NCBI GenBank assembly: GCA_022113835.1
Contig: JAILWY010000014.1
Location: forward strand, 9,487,501 to 9,551,500
Reading direction: 5' to 3'
Length of the DNA: 64,000 bases
Source of the DNA: Atopsyche davidsoni
Taxonomy: Eukaryota; Arthropoda; Insecta; Trichoptera; Hydrobiosidae
The stretch's first letter is position 1, and every line of letters starts with the position of its first letter. Positions 48,401-62,202 of this stretch are shown here, in pieces. The position numbers were made by a program, and so were the translations under genes. A model generated the notes under the pieces. It was not told the origin of the DNA. It ran no database searches and worked only from the letters and a program-made list of their open reading frames with translations.

Positions 48401-51205
48401 ACAACAAATATAATTTTATTTATAATAGTAGTATTTTATTTTCGGAATAAAATAAAAAACGATGGTGCATAATATTATAAATAGAAATTTAAAAAATCTT
48501 TGTTGTTTTGCCGTGGCGAAATCCACCACTCGATCCAATTAATGGGAAGCACATGGCTTATTAAGTTTAAATCGACTTAATCTCAAGTCGGGGCGAGTAT
48601 TTCTATGAAATTCCTCGAATTATCTTAAAAATACTTCGCTCGAGTCACTTAAGCTTCGCCGTACAGAAGGATCGATGGCCGTTTCCGGATGCAGGCGAAA
48701 TTTCTCCTCGTGGAATAATAAAGAGCAGAAAAAAGCAAAGGATAAATTTAAATAGGGAGATTAAGCAGGGAGGGCGTTAAGGGAAGGGAAACTGCGGGCC
48801 GGCCGGGGGGTGGTTCGTAGCTAATCATTGTAGATTAACGGGGGAGCATTAAAAAGAGAAGGAATTAAAATAGCCTGCGAAGGAACGAGGTGGGCGGCTG
48901 CGGGGTGAGCACTAGATAGTGAATTATTTTACCGATCGGAATTTTAAAATTATACGAAGATACACTTTCTATATTGATTTTGCTTCTTTTGTGTAGTTAG
49001 CGATTTTGTATCATAAAAGTTTCGCTTTTTTAGAACAATGTCAGCTTATGTTTTTCAATGTGTAAAACCAAAAACAAAAAAAAACATCCAAGCTTCAATT
49101 TATTTCAGCAAGAAAATAGTATAGAAGGTTTTAAGCTTTCAGATATAATTCTAGCAGTTGTCGGATCGCAGAAACATGTTTGATAGAAAAAAAATACTTA
49201 GTTAAATTAAAATACATTTATAAGCAAGTTCTCCGAGCAATGGATTGGTAGACGGGCAAACAAAAATAGTGCAATATATCTGTTAATTAAACTTCTTAAA
49301 ACACTCATTTTCATAATAAATGTTGTATAAATATAATTATAAGATACTGCTGAAATTATTTGACTTATGTAATTTTGTATATGTAAACATTATGCTACAA
49401 TATTTTTCGGAATATATCAAATATTCATAAAATGTGAACTACAGATTATTAAGCGATGAATTTAGAGATTTACAAGTTTTTTTAGAAACTGAAGTATTAA
49501 AAAATTTTATGTGTTATTTTAAAACATTTTTTTTAAATTCATTTCTGTAGTAAATTTACTAATGACGCATTTCGTCATTAAAATTAAAAAAGGCAACGAG
49601 AAATATTTATCACATAAATACTTGTTTAAATATCGTTAGCCATATTCATCAATCTTTTGTTAACAGTCCAATTTATAAACTTAAATAAGTGTCAATGATA
49701 TCTTTTTAGATTGTTAAAGTGAAGATTTTACCTTTGAAAAATTGCAATCATAAAGTTCTAACCGTGACAACAGACGCTGCAGATGTACTTTTTGATTGAA
49801 ACACCAATGCAAAAGTTCCTCTCGCCACAATCCTGTTCCTTTATTTACTCATTCGTTTTGCAGAACCACTGAAAACTCGAAACAACAACTCAGTATCCAT
49901 TTTCATAAACAAAACAAAATTTAATCTAGAGGTTATTTGACCCCTCCAAAGAGTTTTTACATAATATATAATACTTTATTTTTGATAGCGTGAAGAGTGC
50001 AATTATAAAAAAACCACGCAATGCTGTTATATATTTAAATTATACTACAACAATACATTTTAATAATAATTTTCGTATGTAAATAATTGTTTTATTGCGT
50101 AGTTGTTTGGAATCCTTGTCAAGGCAGAAGCATATAACTCATTGGCCTAATTGATCATGAAAATAATTGCCTCTCTCTAACATTTTGTTCACTTATAAAT
50201 AGTTAATGAAACCTCACTCTGCTTGAAGATAAACAGCAAAAAAAGCATTTTTTAGTAGTGAATATATATAAATTATAGTATATTTATGTATTGAGTTTTC
50301 AGTTTCCTTTTTTGAGAGAACAAGTCACATAAGTATTCCGAGACAGCCATGTCCCTGGAGATGAGCAGTCGAGTCGGGTGGCCATTAAAAACTTTCATAC
50401 TAGACCGCTGCTAAGTTCAGATTAATGAATGAACGAAAACGCGATTTGTCTTTTTAAGGAGATTCTTTATCTGAGAGGGGATTGTTTTTTCCCTGAAAAC
50501 TCCCCGCTTCGTGTCGATGTCATCTTGAGTGGCACGATAATTTTCTATCCTAATGCTTTCTTTTTCAAAGAGTTCTCGAACATTTAATTATATCAATTAA
50601 GAGTGCCTGTATGGCTTCAGAAAAATCGCCTTGAAATCCTTTTGAAATGTCTATGAAAGGCATAATAAAGTTTTATTTTAGACAAATTATAAAATGCCCA
50701 TTTGCTTGTTAAAAATATATATTCATTTTATCTTAAAGTTCCATCGTAAATTAAATTACATATTTATTTCTAAAATCACATAAACAAGTATTAAAAATTT
50801 GGGTGGAGTTTTTTGAAAAAAAAAAAAACTTTTAACTTTACACTGTAAAATAGGTAAGATATTGGATTTATAAAAAATAATACAAGTTTTTCACGTATAT
50901 TAGTAAAAAATTAAAAGCAACATGATGTTTAGGTCATTTTATTAGATAAGTCATACAAATTGTGATATTATCATAATTTTTGTATGGATTTTGTAATTGA
51001 TTTCTTTTACTTTTAATACGAAAATGAAAACTTATTACGCCAGATTCAACAATAGCTCGTATTGAAAATATATTTTATTTCAACTGTATACAACAAAAAT
51101 TTTATGATTTACTATAAAAAAATATTTTTGAACAATAAATCTCGCAGTAATATAAATGTATAGATTTTACAAATAAATTTCATAAGTTAAATATACTCGT
51201 AGATT
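45491..51205. other. 5.7 kb without a recognisable gene
   Basis: Two long GC-richer blocks stand out: 47820-48110 (GGCCAGGAGCCGAGGGATGC) and 48500-48910 (GGGCCGGCCGGGGGGTGG). Both have closed frames and little internal repetition. The remainder is AT-rich with A- and T-runs; nothing else was recognised. Confidence 0.45.
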
Positions 51206-53760
51206 ACAATGCGGCCGCATAAAAAGCAACGATTGAAATTCGCTAAAAGACATTAAGTTTTTGCTGAAAACGTAGCTCGGTTTACAGAACCGATGGACGG
51301 CGTTCGAGCAACTTCCGCGTCCACTCAACCTACAGTCGTTTCAATTCTCAATTAGGCAATCAAATTAACATTGATTCCAGATTAAAACTTTCAGCGGAGC
51401 TCTTCCGTCGGCATTTCCGGGTTACAGTTTTGTTAGATATCTCAACGCTCATTCGGTTCTTTCCTACATTATGTTCGGACCGAATTGCTTACCGTTTCAG
51501 AATATATTTTTTGGCTATCGATTCATATGTGCATGAAACGACAAAAAAAAACATTTAATGCGACACAAATTGAATTCAGATACATCCATACAGTTGTGCT
51601 ATCGTACTATAACTGAGCGATAATTTTAGAAATGGTGACTCCAAGAAATATAATTTTTTATAAAAGAATACAGCTCTGAGCCTAGACATGTAAATACTCG
51701 TATTTGATCGATTCCTCTTGACATTTAAAGTAATAATCGATATGTTATTTAAAATATTAATTGTATCACAAAATTTTCCCTATAATATTATAAAATTTAA
51801 TTAAAATGATGAGCAAAATTTATATATGAAGAAGAACTGATATAAATTAAATATTTGGTAAATTACAACTTCAAAAACACGATTTGCTCAACTCGTGATT
51901 GTTTAAGCTATTAGGCACGGTTTTGTTTATAATTTATATTTTAATCAATTTTTTAAAAAATTAATCACAAACTTATTTTTTCTATTTATATCTTGTATAC
52001 AAATATACGTTATTTGTGTACATTTACTGTTTGCTTGTAGAAAATGAATTATTCATTGAAATATACATTATTTGTATTCAGATAAGTAGTCTAAATTAGC
52101 TCTTTAGTTTCGTAGCTTTGTTTCAGTGGCACAAACATTAACAGGATAACAATACAAAATCCAACGGATGCGCGGAATAATTCCACCCCAATTTCAGGTA
52201 AAGTTTAGTACGTGCAGAAAAAGCGGCTGTGTACCCAACAATGATTCATTAGCGGCACCGCTTCGTGTCCGAGGCCTATAAAGAAGCCTCCGCCGTACAC
52301 GGAGCCGCTTTCAGTGATATCTGAAACTGAATACCCGAAGCCCTTGTAAGGATACAGTGGCCCTTCCAAAATGGGAGTACATATATTTCGCCTACTTTAT
52401 TATTATGAAAAAGGTTTAGAAAATATTAGCTTTTACGAAGGACGCCCACTTCAGTCCAGACGATCGATCGATTTATATAAGAATATAGTTTTATAATTTA
52501 ACGGTGGATTAGTTACAATAATTACGTTATAAAAATAAAATACTAAGAGCCAATAATATGAGTTCTTAATAAAAAAAATAATAAAGTGAAAACGGTTTCA
52601 CTAACGATTATTTTAGAAATTCGGATATTTAGTTAAACAAGTCCCTGGTGCAGTGTTTATTCTTTTACATTTAATGATCCATTGAGTAAATACACGAATG
52701 TGCGTAGTCTTAATAAGATTTATTCACCAAATAATACATGGTTGCCGGCAGATCTGCAACGACGTTAAATTGAGACTGAGAATTATCATTAGAAATCAAA
52801 TATCTTTAAAATAAGAGGTTACGGTTTTTGCAATTTTCCACAAGGTAGTTTTAGGTACTTGGCCAACATGTATCATCTTGCGTAGTACTTCCTGTGCCTC
52901 TTTTGTTGAGGTTGTGTTCCTTTTTGATGAATTAATATACCTGTTTTATCCTCACCCAATGGCTGCCTTCATTCTGTACAGAATAGAGCACGGAGAAAAT
53001 TTGTACACAAAAAACGGAGAATCATTGTACGCAACAAAGATTGTATCCCTAAAAAAATGTGATAGAAAAAATACAATTTTTTGGAAGTCACGAATCTCGG
53101 GTCACGCACAATCGCATGAAACTTTTTAAACGAAAATTCTCTCTTTATATCGTCAAGTGGCCAATCAAACATACTCAAGAAAAACACTATTAAAAAATAT
53201 TCAAAAAATAATTGCTCAAATGATGCGGATGACTGGCGCGCTTCATAATGGCATATAATTTTCATGTTCTTGTTTGAACAGACTAGAAATGAAAAAAAGT
53301 GCACTAAATAGTATTAAATCTTTGCGTTTTTCAGTAGGGCAATTCTTCTTGAAAATTTAACAAAAAATACTGAAGATAACGATAGAGATTTCTTTTAATT
53401 TTTGACTCCACAAAAAAAAAAAACACGCCGTAGAGCGTTCACATGTGTAGTTATTTTCAGTCATAAATTGAATTCTTTTCACGGAGAATTTGCTCGTGTA
53501 AGCGACGTATTATTTGTAACGAATAAATCATTTTGACGTTATTTTTGCGGGCTTTCTTGTCTGTCATCCGGCGGCCATTTTGTGTGGCAGAATGTGCAGA
53601 GGACGCTGGCAGGCGTAACCACAGCCTAACAACCCGGAACGGGGACATTAGGCCAAGGAGAGGCGCCTGTCGGATGACTCGAATACTGACGGCATATTGA
53701 TAGCGAATTATACACCGAATATCGCCGTCTTACCCGTGCTTCATGAATTTAAATGAAAAT
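51206..53760. other. Non-coding sequence with several GC-richer blocks
   Basis: Blocks at 51210-51500 (GATGGACGGCGTTCGAGC), 52130-52380 (GGAGCCGCTTTCAGTG) and 53540-53760 (GGCGTAACCACAGCC). Open readings of 83 and 111 codons at 52878-53304 on opposite strands overlap each other and show no family features. Confidence 0.4.
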
Positions 53761-56124
53761 GATCCGTGTTAATTGTTTGAGCGAAATATACGAGAATAAA
53801 GATTTTTTGAACCCTTAAAAATAGCGCTCTTTTTACTCTTTTTACTCTATTAAAGCAACTAATATGCATCGAAAAATGAATTCAGGATTTCAGTCTGTTT
53901 TTATTATATTTCTAATATATCCGCATTTTTCAACATTATACCTTTGTTTTGTGTGCAATACCTAGATTATAGATGCTCACAAAAAGAGACGAGAATTTAC
54001 TGAAATATTTTCACGACGCAGTTGGGATCTTACCGGTATCAAGAAAATAAATTCGAAGATTTTTTGCCTAAATATTGTAAGCACTACTATACTGGTTGAA
54101 AAAAAATGAGGTCTTATATAAAATACTGAAATATTCTATACAATAATCGATGTAATAGCACAAATAATTATTGAGTCAAATAAAGTATTTTTTTTTTGGG
54201 TAGATCGTTATTTAAAATGATTATTATTGTTGTCATTTTTCAGAAAATAACATTAAAAAATTAAGGAAAAAGGTTGAAATAAAGGTTAGCTTTCATTTAA
54301 TAGCTTCTTATTTCTAAAAATAATAAATCAATACTTAATTATAGAAATAAAAAAAATAATAACTAATCTTTTAGGTGAATTTAAAACCTAAAATATATAT
54401 TGAACATAAATTTGCACCTCCAGTGAAATAGTTATTAAAAGTTGGATTTCATTAAAAAATCATAAACTTAATCAGCAGAATTACTATATTAAATATTTGA
54501 CAGAAAAGTACTTGGTGGTAGTGAAAGTACAGTAGACTTACCAAAATAAATATATTTTACCACTTTTAGGAAAATACATTGAAGTTCATATATTTTAATC
54601 GTTGACATTTCAATGAACAATTAATGAATTTATGAAGGATTTTAGATCAAATTAAAACTGCGAAACAATAATATTGTTTAAATTCAATAAAAATAATAAT
54701 TTAATGTGTATGAAATATATACGAACTAGAATTCATAAAATAACCACTGCATTCATTTAACAAACATACAATTTCCATTAGGTCAGACGAGAGAACAGAA
54801 TCGGTATGGCCATTATTGACCACAATTTCTGTATAAATTCACAGGATATATATATGGAAATAGCTTCACACCTATTTTTGTAACAAAGGGTTATATTCAT
54901 TAAATATTCTTTACAATCACAAGTTTTTGTTGAGTACAGTAATTTGAAATAAAGCAAAAACAAAAACAACTACACTCTGTTATATTAAAGTTATTATAAA
55001 GTATAGTTATTAAGAAATAAATTATACGTTCTGTACTCTACAAAAATAACTTTTTTTTTATTTTATTACTCTGAAGAAACTATTCATTTAGATGTTTACT
55101 TATTATTGTGTACTTGTATTAAAAGCTTATTGGGTATATAAAAAATAATCGGTATTAATAATATAAAGGCTGTTGTAAATATTTCACAAATATTACAGAT
55201 AATCTATTATCACTGGAAAAAATAATCTATGTTGACTGGGAAACCATGTTTTTGGTTGGTTTTATACGAGATATACTTAATTATAAGAAATAATTGAAAT
55301 TATTTTGTAAAAAATTTAATTTAGTTAAAATCTTAGTTTTTCTCTTTAAATTGATTATAATAATTATAAAAATATATTTTTGGTAGTGCTGTGGTAAGGT
55401 TGTGAAGTACATATTATTAAAATAAAATAAATGTAAGAATAAATATTACAGAAAATATGAAAACATTAGTAATGATACTTAATGTATTTAAATAAGTAAA
55501 GTAAATTAAATATTCAAATATTGCACGGCTTTACTTTTTTATCTGGAATGGATGTCATTTTGTTGTTATTTCAGGTACATTAATGTATCTAAAAATTATT
55601 TGTGATTCTATTCTGTATGCAAAATGAGTAAAACTAAAATATCCTGACTGCTAATTGAGTAATGATGAAGTAAATTGTACAAAATTAAGTTAACATGGCT
55701 TGTATTTTAGCATTATCAGTCATGTCATGTAGATACATGAGGGAGGCTGGGGTTGGCCACCATAATTTTAAAAACAAACTTTGAACCCAGCGGAATTAAA
55801 ATATTTGAAAGTTACGTGAGGAATGTCACCGTTCTCCCCTCATCTATCAACATCCGACCATTGTTTGCGCACTCTCCCCTTGTGCATGTTTGCGCTTTGG
55901 TTCTATTGCTTTTGTTTAATGCACTACTACGGTATTAAAAAAAATGTTTCGAGTAAAGTACAATAGTACACATACTAAATCCCCATATAAGAAGTATTTT
56001 TTGTTTAAAGGAAAATATTTGTTGAAAACCGGATTATATTTATATATAAAAGTGCTTAATTTTTATATTTAAAATTATTATCAAAGCTGGAATCAAACTA
56101 ATTTATATTCTGAGAATCAAAATA
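53761..56124. other. AT-rich non-coding sequence
   Basis: No gene recognised. A SINE-like remnant (tail related to 32322-32352) is at 54007-54025. Confidence 0.5.
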
Positions 56125-56679
56125 CCCTAGAGCAGAGGTCCCCAACCTATTTGGACCCAAGAGCGCATTCTAGAATGCCGGTCGGGCGGCAGGCACCATT
56201 TATTTTTTTAAGGTATATTTATAGTAAGACATAGTCAATAATACATATATGTAATGCACAAAAATATTTGATTCCAAAAATATAATTAAAACATATAAAA
56301 ATAATTGTTTATATTTTTATGTAATAATAGCACTTCCGCAAAAATATCAGATTTATATTTATTCAAGAACTTCTACATCAAGTATCTGAACAATATCGTG
56401 AACGCATTATTAGAGGGCGTTTTAACAAAGACTAAGCCAAATTAAAATACACCCATAAGATGCTATTTCAACAGGCTTATTTATGATTTTCTGGAAAGAA
56501 TAATTAATTTGGAAATTATAATGATATAATTATTATAGCTTTTATTCCTCTGTTTAATTACTTAATATTATTTTTTTCATAACTTTTTATTGTAAATTTA
56601 ACAGCGGCGGGCACACGTAAAACGGTTGGTGGACGCCATGGTGCCCGCGGGCATAGGGTTAGGGACCACAACCCTAGAG
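56125..56679 (+). mobile_element. hAT-type non-autonomous element with 8-bp target duplication
   Basis: Element 56133-56671 lies between exact octamers CCCTAGAG (56125-56132 and 56672-56679). The left end CAGAGGTCCCCAACCTATTT is the familiar hAT terminus; the right end (AGGGACCACAA) is a decayed inverse. Subterminal blocks GAATGCCGGTCGGGCGGC and GGTGCCCGCGGGCATAGG are GC-rich around an AT-rich, non-coding centre. Confidence 0.85.
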
Positions 56680-59600
56680 GAAGACTTGTAATTTAAATGC
56701 ATTGATTCATACACTTTATGATATATATATATAAATGTTTAAATTAAATTTGAAGTTTGGGTTTTCAGAGATTGACATGTAAAATGACTGATCTCATGTA
56801 ATACGGTCTTTTTAGAACTTACTTTCCCCAAAAACTTTGTATAATTTTACTCCCTCCAGTCCGTTTGAAATCCTGATTAAGGGCATAAATCATCTTGGAC
56901 ACTTGTAATCAACGGTTTAACTGTCTGATAGCTTCCCTTGGACTTTGCAAAAAAAGCATATTCTGCGAACAAATTGCTTGCCAAGGCGCTATTGATGGTA
57001 ATTTTCTGGCCTGATTTATTATTATATATTAAAGTTTTAATTTATTAAACAAAATTTTAACAATGTGAAGATAGTGTATATTATTTTCAAAATAATAAAA
57101 TGAACTATATATAATATACACGCTTAAAAAAAAAACATTAAATAAAGCGTACATAAGTTTCAGTTGGAATAATCGATTGTTTTCAATACTTAAAATAATA
57201 TATAAATCCATTAATTGTAAAGAGAAAACGAAAAAATTGATGTAAAGATACTAAGAAGTCAAATTGATATATTGATATCGAGTTGATATTTTCTCTACAA
57301 AGAAAATCAATCACTTTTTTATCCAAATATTATATTAATTTAAATATGCGGAACAAAAAAAATAATTAAAGATTCACGTGTCAAATATTTCTGACTACAT
57401 TTTTTATTCTGAGCGCTTTGCTTTTGTAGACATCGGTCAGACTAACTCGACAGCCTGGCAAAGCCCTTAAAAGGAAAATGCGATCCTAACTTACAGTATT
57501 CCGTACTAAATTAATATTTTTATTTAATAAAATCTCGGACGTTGAGTGAATCTACTCAAATACAATTTTGATCTAATTCTGACAGAATTAGTCACACACG
57601 TTCTGTCCATCTATTAATGCGCCCGAGTTTTTAAACTATAATGCATAACAGATTAAAAGCCTTTTTTTCTGTCGTCGCGATATTCCAGAGTATTTCAAAG
57701 CTGATTTAACATTCACAAGTATATCAAAACAACATACAACACTTTAAAAACTGCCAGTTTTTCAGAAGGCGCCATTTCAAAAACACGACAGCGCTGCCCA
57801 AAAAAGCTCAGTCTGGATTAGGTTTGCATTTTTTACGACCCCGCATTGGGGGCATATTTGATGACAGACTGGACGTAGAACAACAGCCACTCACGCTGAA
57901 ATAAACCTCCCTTGCTAAAAAAAATACAGTCGTACTAATGCATTTTTAGTATAAAGCGTTGGCGTTGCATTTTGCTTGTTGCTGCACTTAAATTTACTAT
58001 AAAATCGAAAATATTTAGATTATTTACTTTCACGAAGCAACGAAGCAAATTTTTACTTTGTTAGTTGCCGTATATTTTTATTCATGGCAAACTTTTAAAA
58101 TGAATACATAAAATTATATTTTGGTACTACCCATAACACAATAATATAATAACTTGATAATGCCATTAAATAAAAAAAAAATATAGAGTTGTTCAGTTGA
58201 AGCCGAGCCTTAGCTGCCGATACACACGGAAGGGTAGTTTGTCGGGGCGGGGTGGGGTATTAGTATGAAGTTGATAGAGGGGGGTGAGGGGTGCACTACT
58301 AAGCTGGCTAATTGCCGACAACAGCTGATTGGGCAATAAAACTGTGACGTAATAAAGCGTCGCCCCCGTGATTGGCTTGATTGTTCGCTCCAGACGCTCG
58401 AGTCCCGATTTATTTTTACTTGTTGCTCCCGATCGATTGCTTTGTTTCGCTGCTTGAAAAAATCGCTGCCCGTGGTTTTTTTGTTTTCTCCGCTCATTTG
58501 GGACTCACAGTTTTCTGCATTTTGAGATTTTTCAGCGTGAAAAATGAACAACTTAAATTTGATGAAGTCATTAATGTCCGATACAGACCAGATTTACCGT
58601 GAAATATATTTCGAGTTTAGATGAAGCATTATGGGTGTATTGATTAGAAAACTGTAAATAGTTTTTATTTATAGTATTATATAATACTTTATATTTGAAA
58701 TTGACTGAACTTTTATATTTAATAAAATCATATTGATATATAAAATCAATTAACATGAAATTTAGATTTTAAAATTGTGGTAAAATATCGAATTCTTTAC
58801 AGTTGTTTCTATAAAATTACACATTAAATTGATTTTAATTGCAGAACCTGTTTTATAACTGAGCGATTTTTTTAATAAAAAAATAATTTTTGCCTTAATG
58901 ATCTCTGTAACAATCCAATTGATGCTATAAAGAATATTATTTATAACGGTTAAAGGAATGTTAATATTTTTAATAAAAAAACAATTTTTTTAGTATGACA
59001 GTGAGTGTCGTCCACATATATTTATATTAATCTCATTACTTTAAATAACTGTACCTGGATTTCCAATACACTTGTCATTATGAACATTGACCGATTGCCA
59101 TTTTCTTCTCCAGAAGTATGGAAAACTTTATATTGAAAAATAATTTAAACCAGACAGAATATAAGAAGAAATAGTTTTATGAATCATATGAATAAAATAT
59201 TCCGATAATTTTTTATTTATGCATGTTAATTCTATCTAACATTATCGATGCAACTGATTATTCTCATTATAAATACTTTAAACTCAGCGAGTAATTTTTG
59301 ACGATAATAATACTCATGAGAATTGAGTGCAACATATATTCTAGCTTATATCATAATCTTAAAAGTTTAATGAATGGCATGTAATAAACTTTGTTTATCT
59401 TAATGCAACACTTTTGTCACATAAGAGGCCCCGTGAAAGTAGTAATATGCTATTTCAAAAGTTAGCAAAGTGCAGTAATGTACCAGACTAGTAAGTAGTA
59501 TTTGCTTATTAGAGTCTCAAGGGAGAGACAACAGGGTGAAAGGCAGTGAATGGACTCCCGAGTACCTCGTATGCCGTTACTTTCAAGATTAAAAACAATT

Positions 59601-60330
59601 ATAAAGAACTGCAATAATAGAGTAATTTCAGTTGCTGTAATATTGAAAGTTCTCGGCTGAAATCCATAAATTAGGAGAGCACGTGTTGCAAATGTGTTTT
59701 TTGTACAGGAATGCAAATATTTCCAGCTAGCTTTATTACTACCCCCCCAGCTGCCATTAAATTCGCGTGATATAAATTCATTAAATCAGATAAATTATTT
59801 TTAACGAGCTCTAACTTCGAAGCCCGGCTTCGAGAGTTATCAATTAGTCATCCCCGCTGCGGTCTATGGCGCCGGGATTTTCTAGCTGCGGTTGTTTCGC
59901 TGCTACAATGAAATTCAAAGTGAAGTAATTGTTATCGGCGGAAAATAAATAGATGACAATCCATCTGGGGTGTCAGACGTTTTGATGGAGAAACTGAGCA
60001 CAATGGGATTCGTGTTTTGTGCACGGCTGAACAATTCTTAGGAACGAAGATTGTTTTAAATGAAACGCATTCACTCGGTGGGCGTGATAAACGACATCTT
60101 CATTAAGAGCTGATTTAAGATTTAAACTTTACTTTGAGAATTCGAAATAAAATGGTTTTTAATAACTGCAATATATATTCTATTGTGCAAAGAGTTAAAA
60201 GGTAAATGTTACCAAGCTTATGCTTGCTATAGATATTGCAGATATATGGGTGACATTATAACAGATATTCAATATTTTTGACCGAGAGTACTTGGTGGAA
60301 TTCCATTTTAATATTTGAAATATAATACAA
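56680..60330. other. 3.6 kb without a recognisable gene
   Basis: GC-richer blocks at 57560-57910, 58190-58560 (GTTTGTCGGGGCGGGGTGGGG) and 59690-60080. The open reading of 113 codons on the minus strand at 58210-58551 overlaps a 73-codon one on the other strand and looks like a by-product of higher GC. No family match. Confidence 0.45.
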
Positions 60331-60336
60331 TACATC

Positions 60337-60435
60337 AGTGATTTTTCCACATGTTAATTTTTATTGGTGACCGGTTTCGTCTCCACCGGTTTCGAAACCG
60401 GTCACCAATAAAAATTAACATGTAGAAAAATCACT
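60337..60435. repeat. Fold-back repeat (43-bp arms) centred on CGAAACCGGTC motifs
   Basis: Arms 60337-60379 and 60393-60435 are inverted copies with one mismatch. Both strands show CGAAACCGGTCACC, and the centre (60380-60398) holds a further GGTTTCGAAACC palindrome. As at 28209-28358, the arms are what would follow a hammerhead GAAA-ACCGGT-C core. Confidence 0.8.
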
Positions 60436-61025
60436 CAAGTATTTTGTTTAAATTTTAAAAGTCAACGTGGTAAAAATTAAAGAAATATATAGTACAAATG
60501 CATTAATATTATTTGTATGTAACTGATTTGCATATAAAACGACGGGAATAATATGAGCTTTCTCGTTTGTTTAATGTGTGTTTAAAACACAATGAACCTG
60601 CGCAAGTAATTCTTGAAGATTTATTAAATGTTTCTCAATAATCATCGTCAGTGAAGTACTGGTTTTATTGCAGGGTAAGTAATTTCCCAGCTGCGTTATC
60701 TCTCAGCAAACAAACAACAATGATTATTCAAACTATTTGTTGAATTCTCATCGTTACTGGCAACATCGCGCTGGTGACTGGTAAGTATTTACTGCGCTCA
60801 GATGCAGAACTGCACTACCTACAACTTGCACAAATACTTCTGTTTAACGTTACGCGCGGGGAGAGCTCTCCCCACACCCAAAACCCCACACCACGGGTGC
60901 ACATGGAGGCAATTGCTAAAAAGTGTTGAAATGACTTGAGTTTATTGTACTTTTCTATAGAAAATAATTTCAAAAACAAAAATCTGAATTTATGATTCAT
61001 TGATGACAAATATACATATGTCTAT
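60436..61025. other. Non-coding sequence
   Basis: Follows the fold-back repeat. A short GC-rich patch lies at 60855-60900. No gene recognised. Confidence 0.45.
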
Positions 61026-61030
61026 TTTTT

Positions 61031-61187
61031 GATTTAACGTCAATCAGATGCGTATTTATTACCCATTACGGGTTTATTATATTATTACTTATATGATTAG
61101 GCACATAAGTTCATACATAGAAGATGATTTAAAGAAACTCTCAGAAAAATATTATCGTGATTTGTGTGGGATTTGAACCCACATCCA
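61031..61187 (-). repeat. tRNA-derived SINE, copy C (head truncated)
   Basis: On the minus strand it runs from the B box (GTGGGTTCAAATCCCACAC) through TATTTTTCTGAGAGTTTC to GCATCTGATTGACGTTAAAT. The part upstream of the B box, with the A box, is missing; instead the sequence joins the inverted repeat at 61191. Confidence 0.75.
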
Positions 61188-61190
61188 CTT

Positions 61191-61369
61191 CCGTTTATCG
61201 AGAATTTTTAACAATCATACTCTACATATGAACCAATGTGCACGGGTTAACCAATATTTAGTGATTTGCAAGCACTGGACTTTTTGAACAAAGTTACAAG
61301 TGAAGCGATTTTAGTCCCATCTGGATATTATTTTTAAAAATATGATTGTTAAAAATTCTCGATAAACGG
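61191..61369. repeat. 29-bp perfect inverted repeat joining SINE copies C and D
   Basis: Arms 61191-61219 (CCGTTTATCGAGAATTTTTA...) and 61341-61369 are exact inverted copies around 121 bp of single-copy sequence. With SINE copies C and D outside them, they form one palindrome of about 500 bp. Confidence 0.85.
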
Positions 61370-61380
61370 AATTGATTCGT

Positions 61381-61525
61381 TAGTACAAGGGTTAGTACAC
61401 CGGCCATGTAAGCCAGGGGATGTGGGTTCAAATCCCACACAAATCACAATGATATTTTTCTGAGAGTTCCTTTAAATCATCTTATATGTATGAACTAATG
61501 TGCCTAATCATATTAGTAATAAGAT
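61381..61525 (+). repeat. tRNA-derived SINE, copy D (intact head)
   Basis: Has a perfect A box TAGTACACCGG (61393-61403) and a B box GGTTCAAATCC (61425-61435). The anticodon-arm-like GGCCATGTAAGCC and T arm GTGGGTTCAAATCCCAC show tRNA ancestry. The body continues to TGCCTAATCATATTAGTAAT. There is no aminoacyl stem, so it is not a tRNA gene. Confidence 0.75.
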
Positions 61526-62200
61526 GACAAATATCGTAAAAGCTTGAATGGTTCCAGACAACACAACGAATAAAACTATTTTGGGTGATAAATACAAGTG
61601 AAATGCAAATAACACCTGCTTTATTTCTTGGCCTAGCATAATAGTCATTTAGATTGCTGTAAAATTAAAAAAACTAATAAAAAATAAAATTGTACATATG
61701 CTAGATAAATATGTAATGGCCATAAGATTGAAATGTTGAGCTAGTTCAAGTTTTCAGTACAGACACTACAACCTCGCGTGGGTTAAAATAAATATTGATT
61801 TGATATATATTATTAATTTATATACGGTATGAATAACTGTGTTAACGTCTGGAATTAATTATAACATGCTAAATTATTATTAGTGAGCTGCAATGCCCGA
61901 CAAGATGGCCAGTCGTGAATATTCAATTGATTCGTCAAACGAGCAAACAATTTGTATCCTACAAGTAATAATATAATACATAGACTTACCGGACAGTTGT
62001 CGCAGCTGCAATATGAGATACATTTGCATCATATTAAAGAAACTCACATAACTCACATATTATATTTGATAGAACAATATTTTGACAGTACTGACTTATC
62101 ATGGCGGATGACAGAATTTTAATGTTGCAATGTTAAAAAAAATATATGTTATTACGCAGCTGCTTTTTATGGTAACATTATTCACAAAAATAAAAAATAT
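61526..62200. other. AT-rich non-coding sequence
   Basis: No gene or repeat family recognised. Confidence 0.5.
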
Positions 62201-62202
62201 AG

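Noticed and set aside
52878..53304. Overlapping open readings of 83 (plus) and 111 (minus) codons
   Set aside because: Composition is low-complexity (Phe, Lys, Leu) and the two contradict each other; no motif recognised.
58210..58602. Overlapping open readings of 113 (minus) and 73 (plus) codons
   Set aside because: They overlap on opposite strands in a GC-richer block where stop codons are rarer; no family motif and no splice-linked continuation.
61381..61440. A tRNA gene with A and B boxes
   Set aside because: There is no acceptor stem, the anticodon loop lacks the usual U33, and the sequence recurs with a common body at three other places, so it is a SINE.
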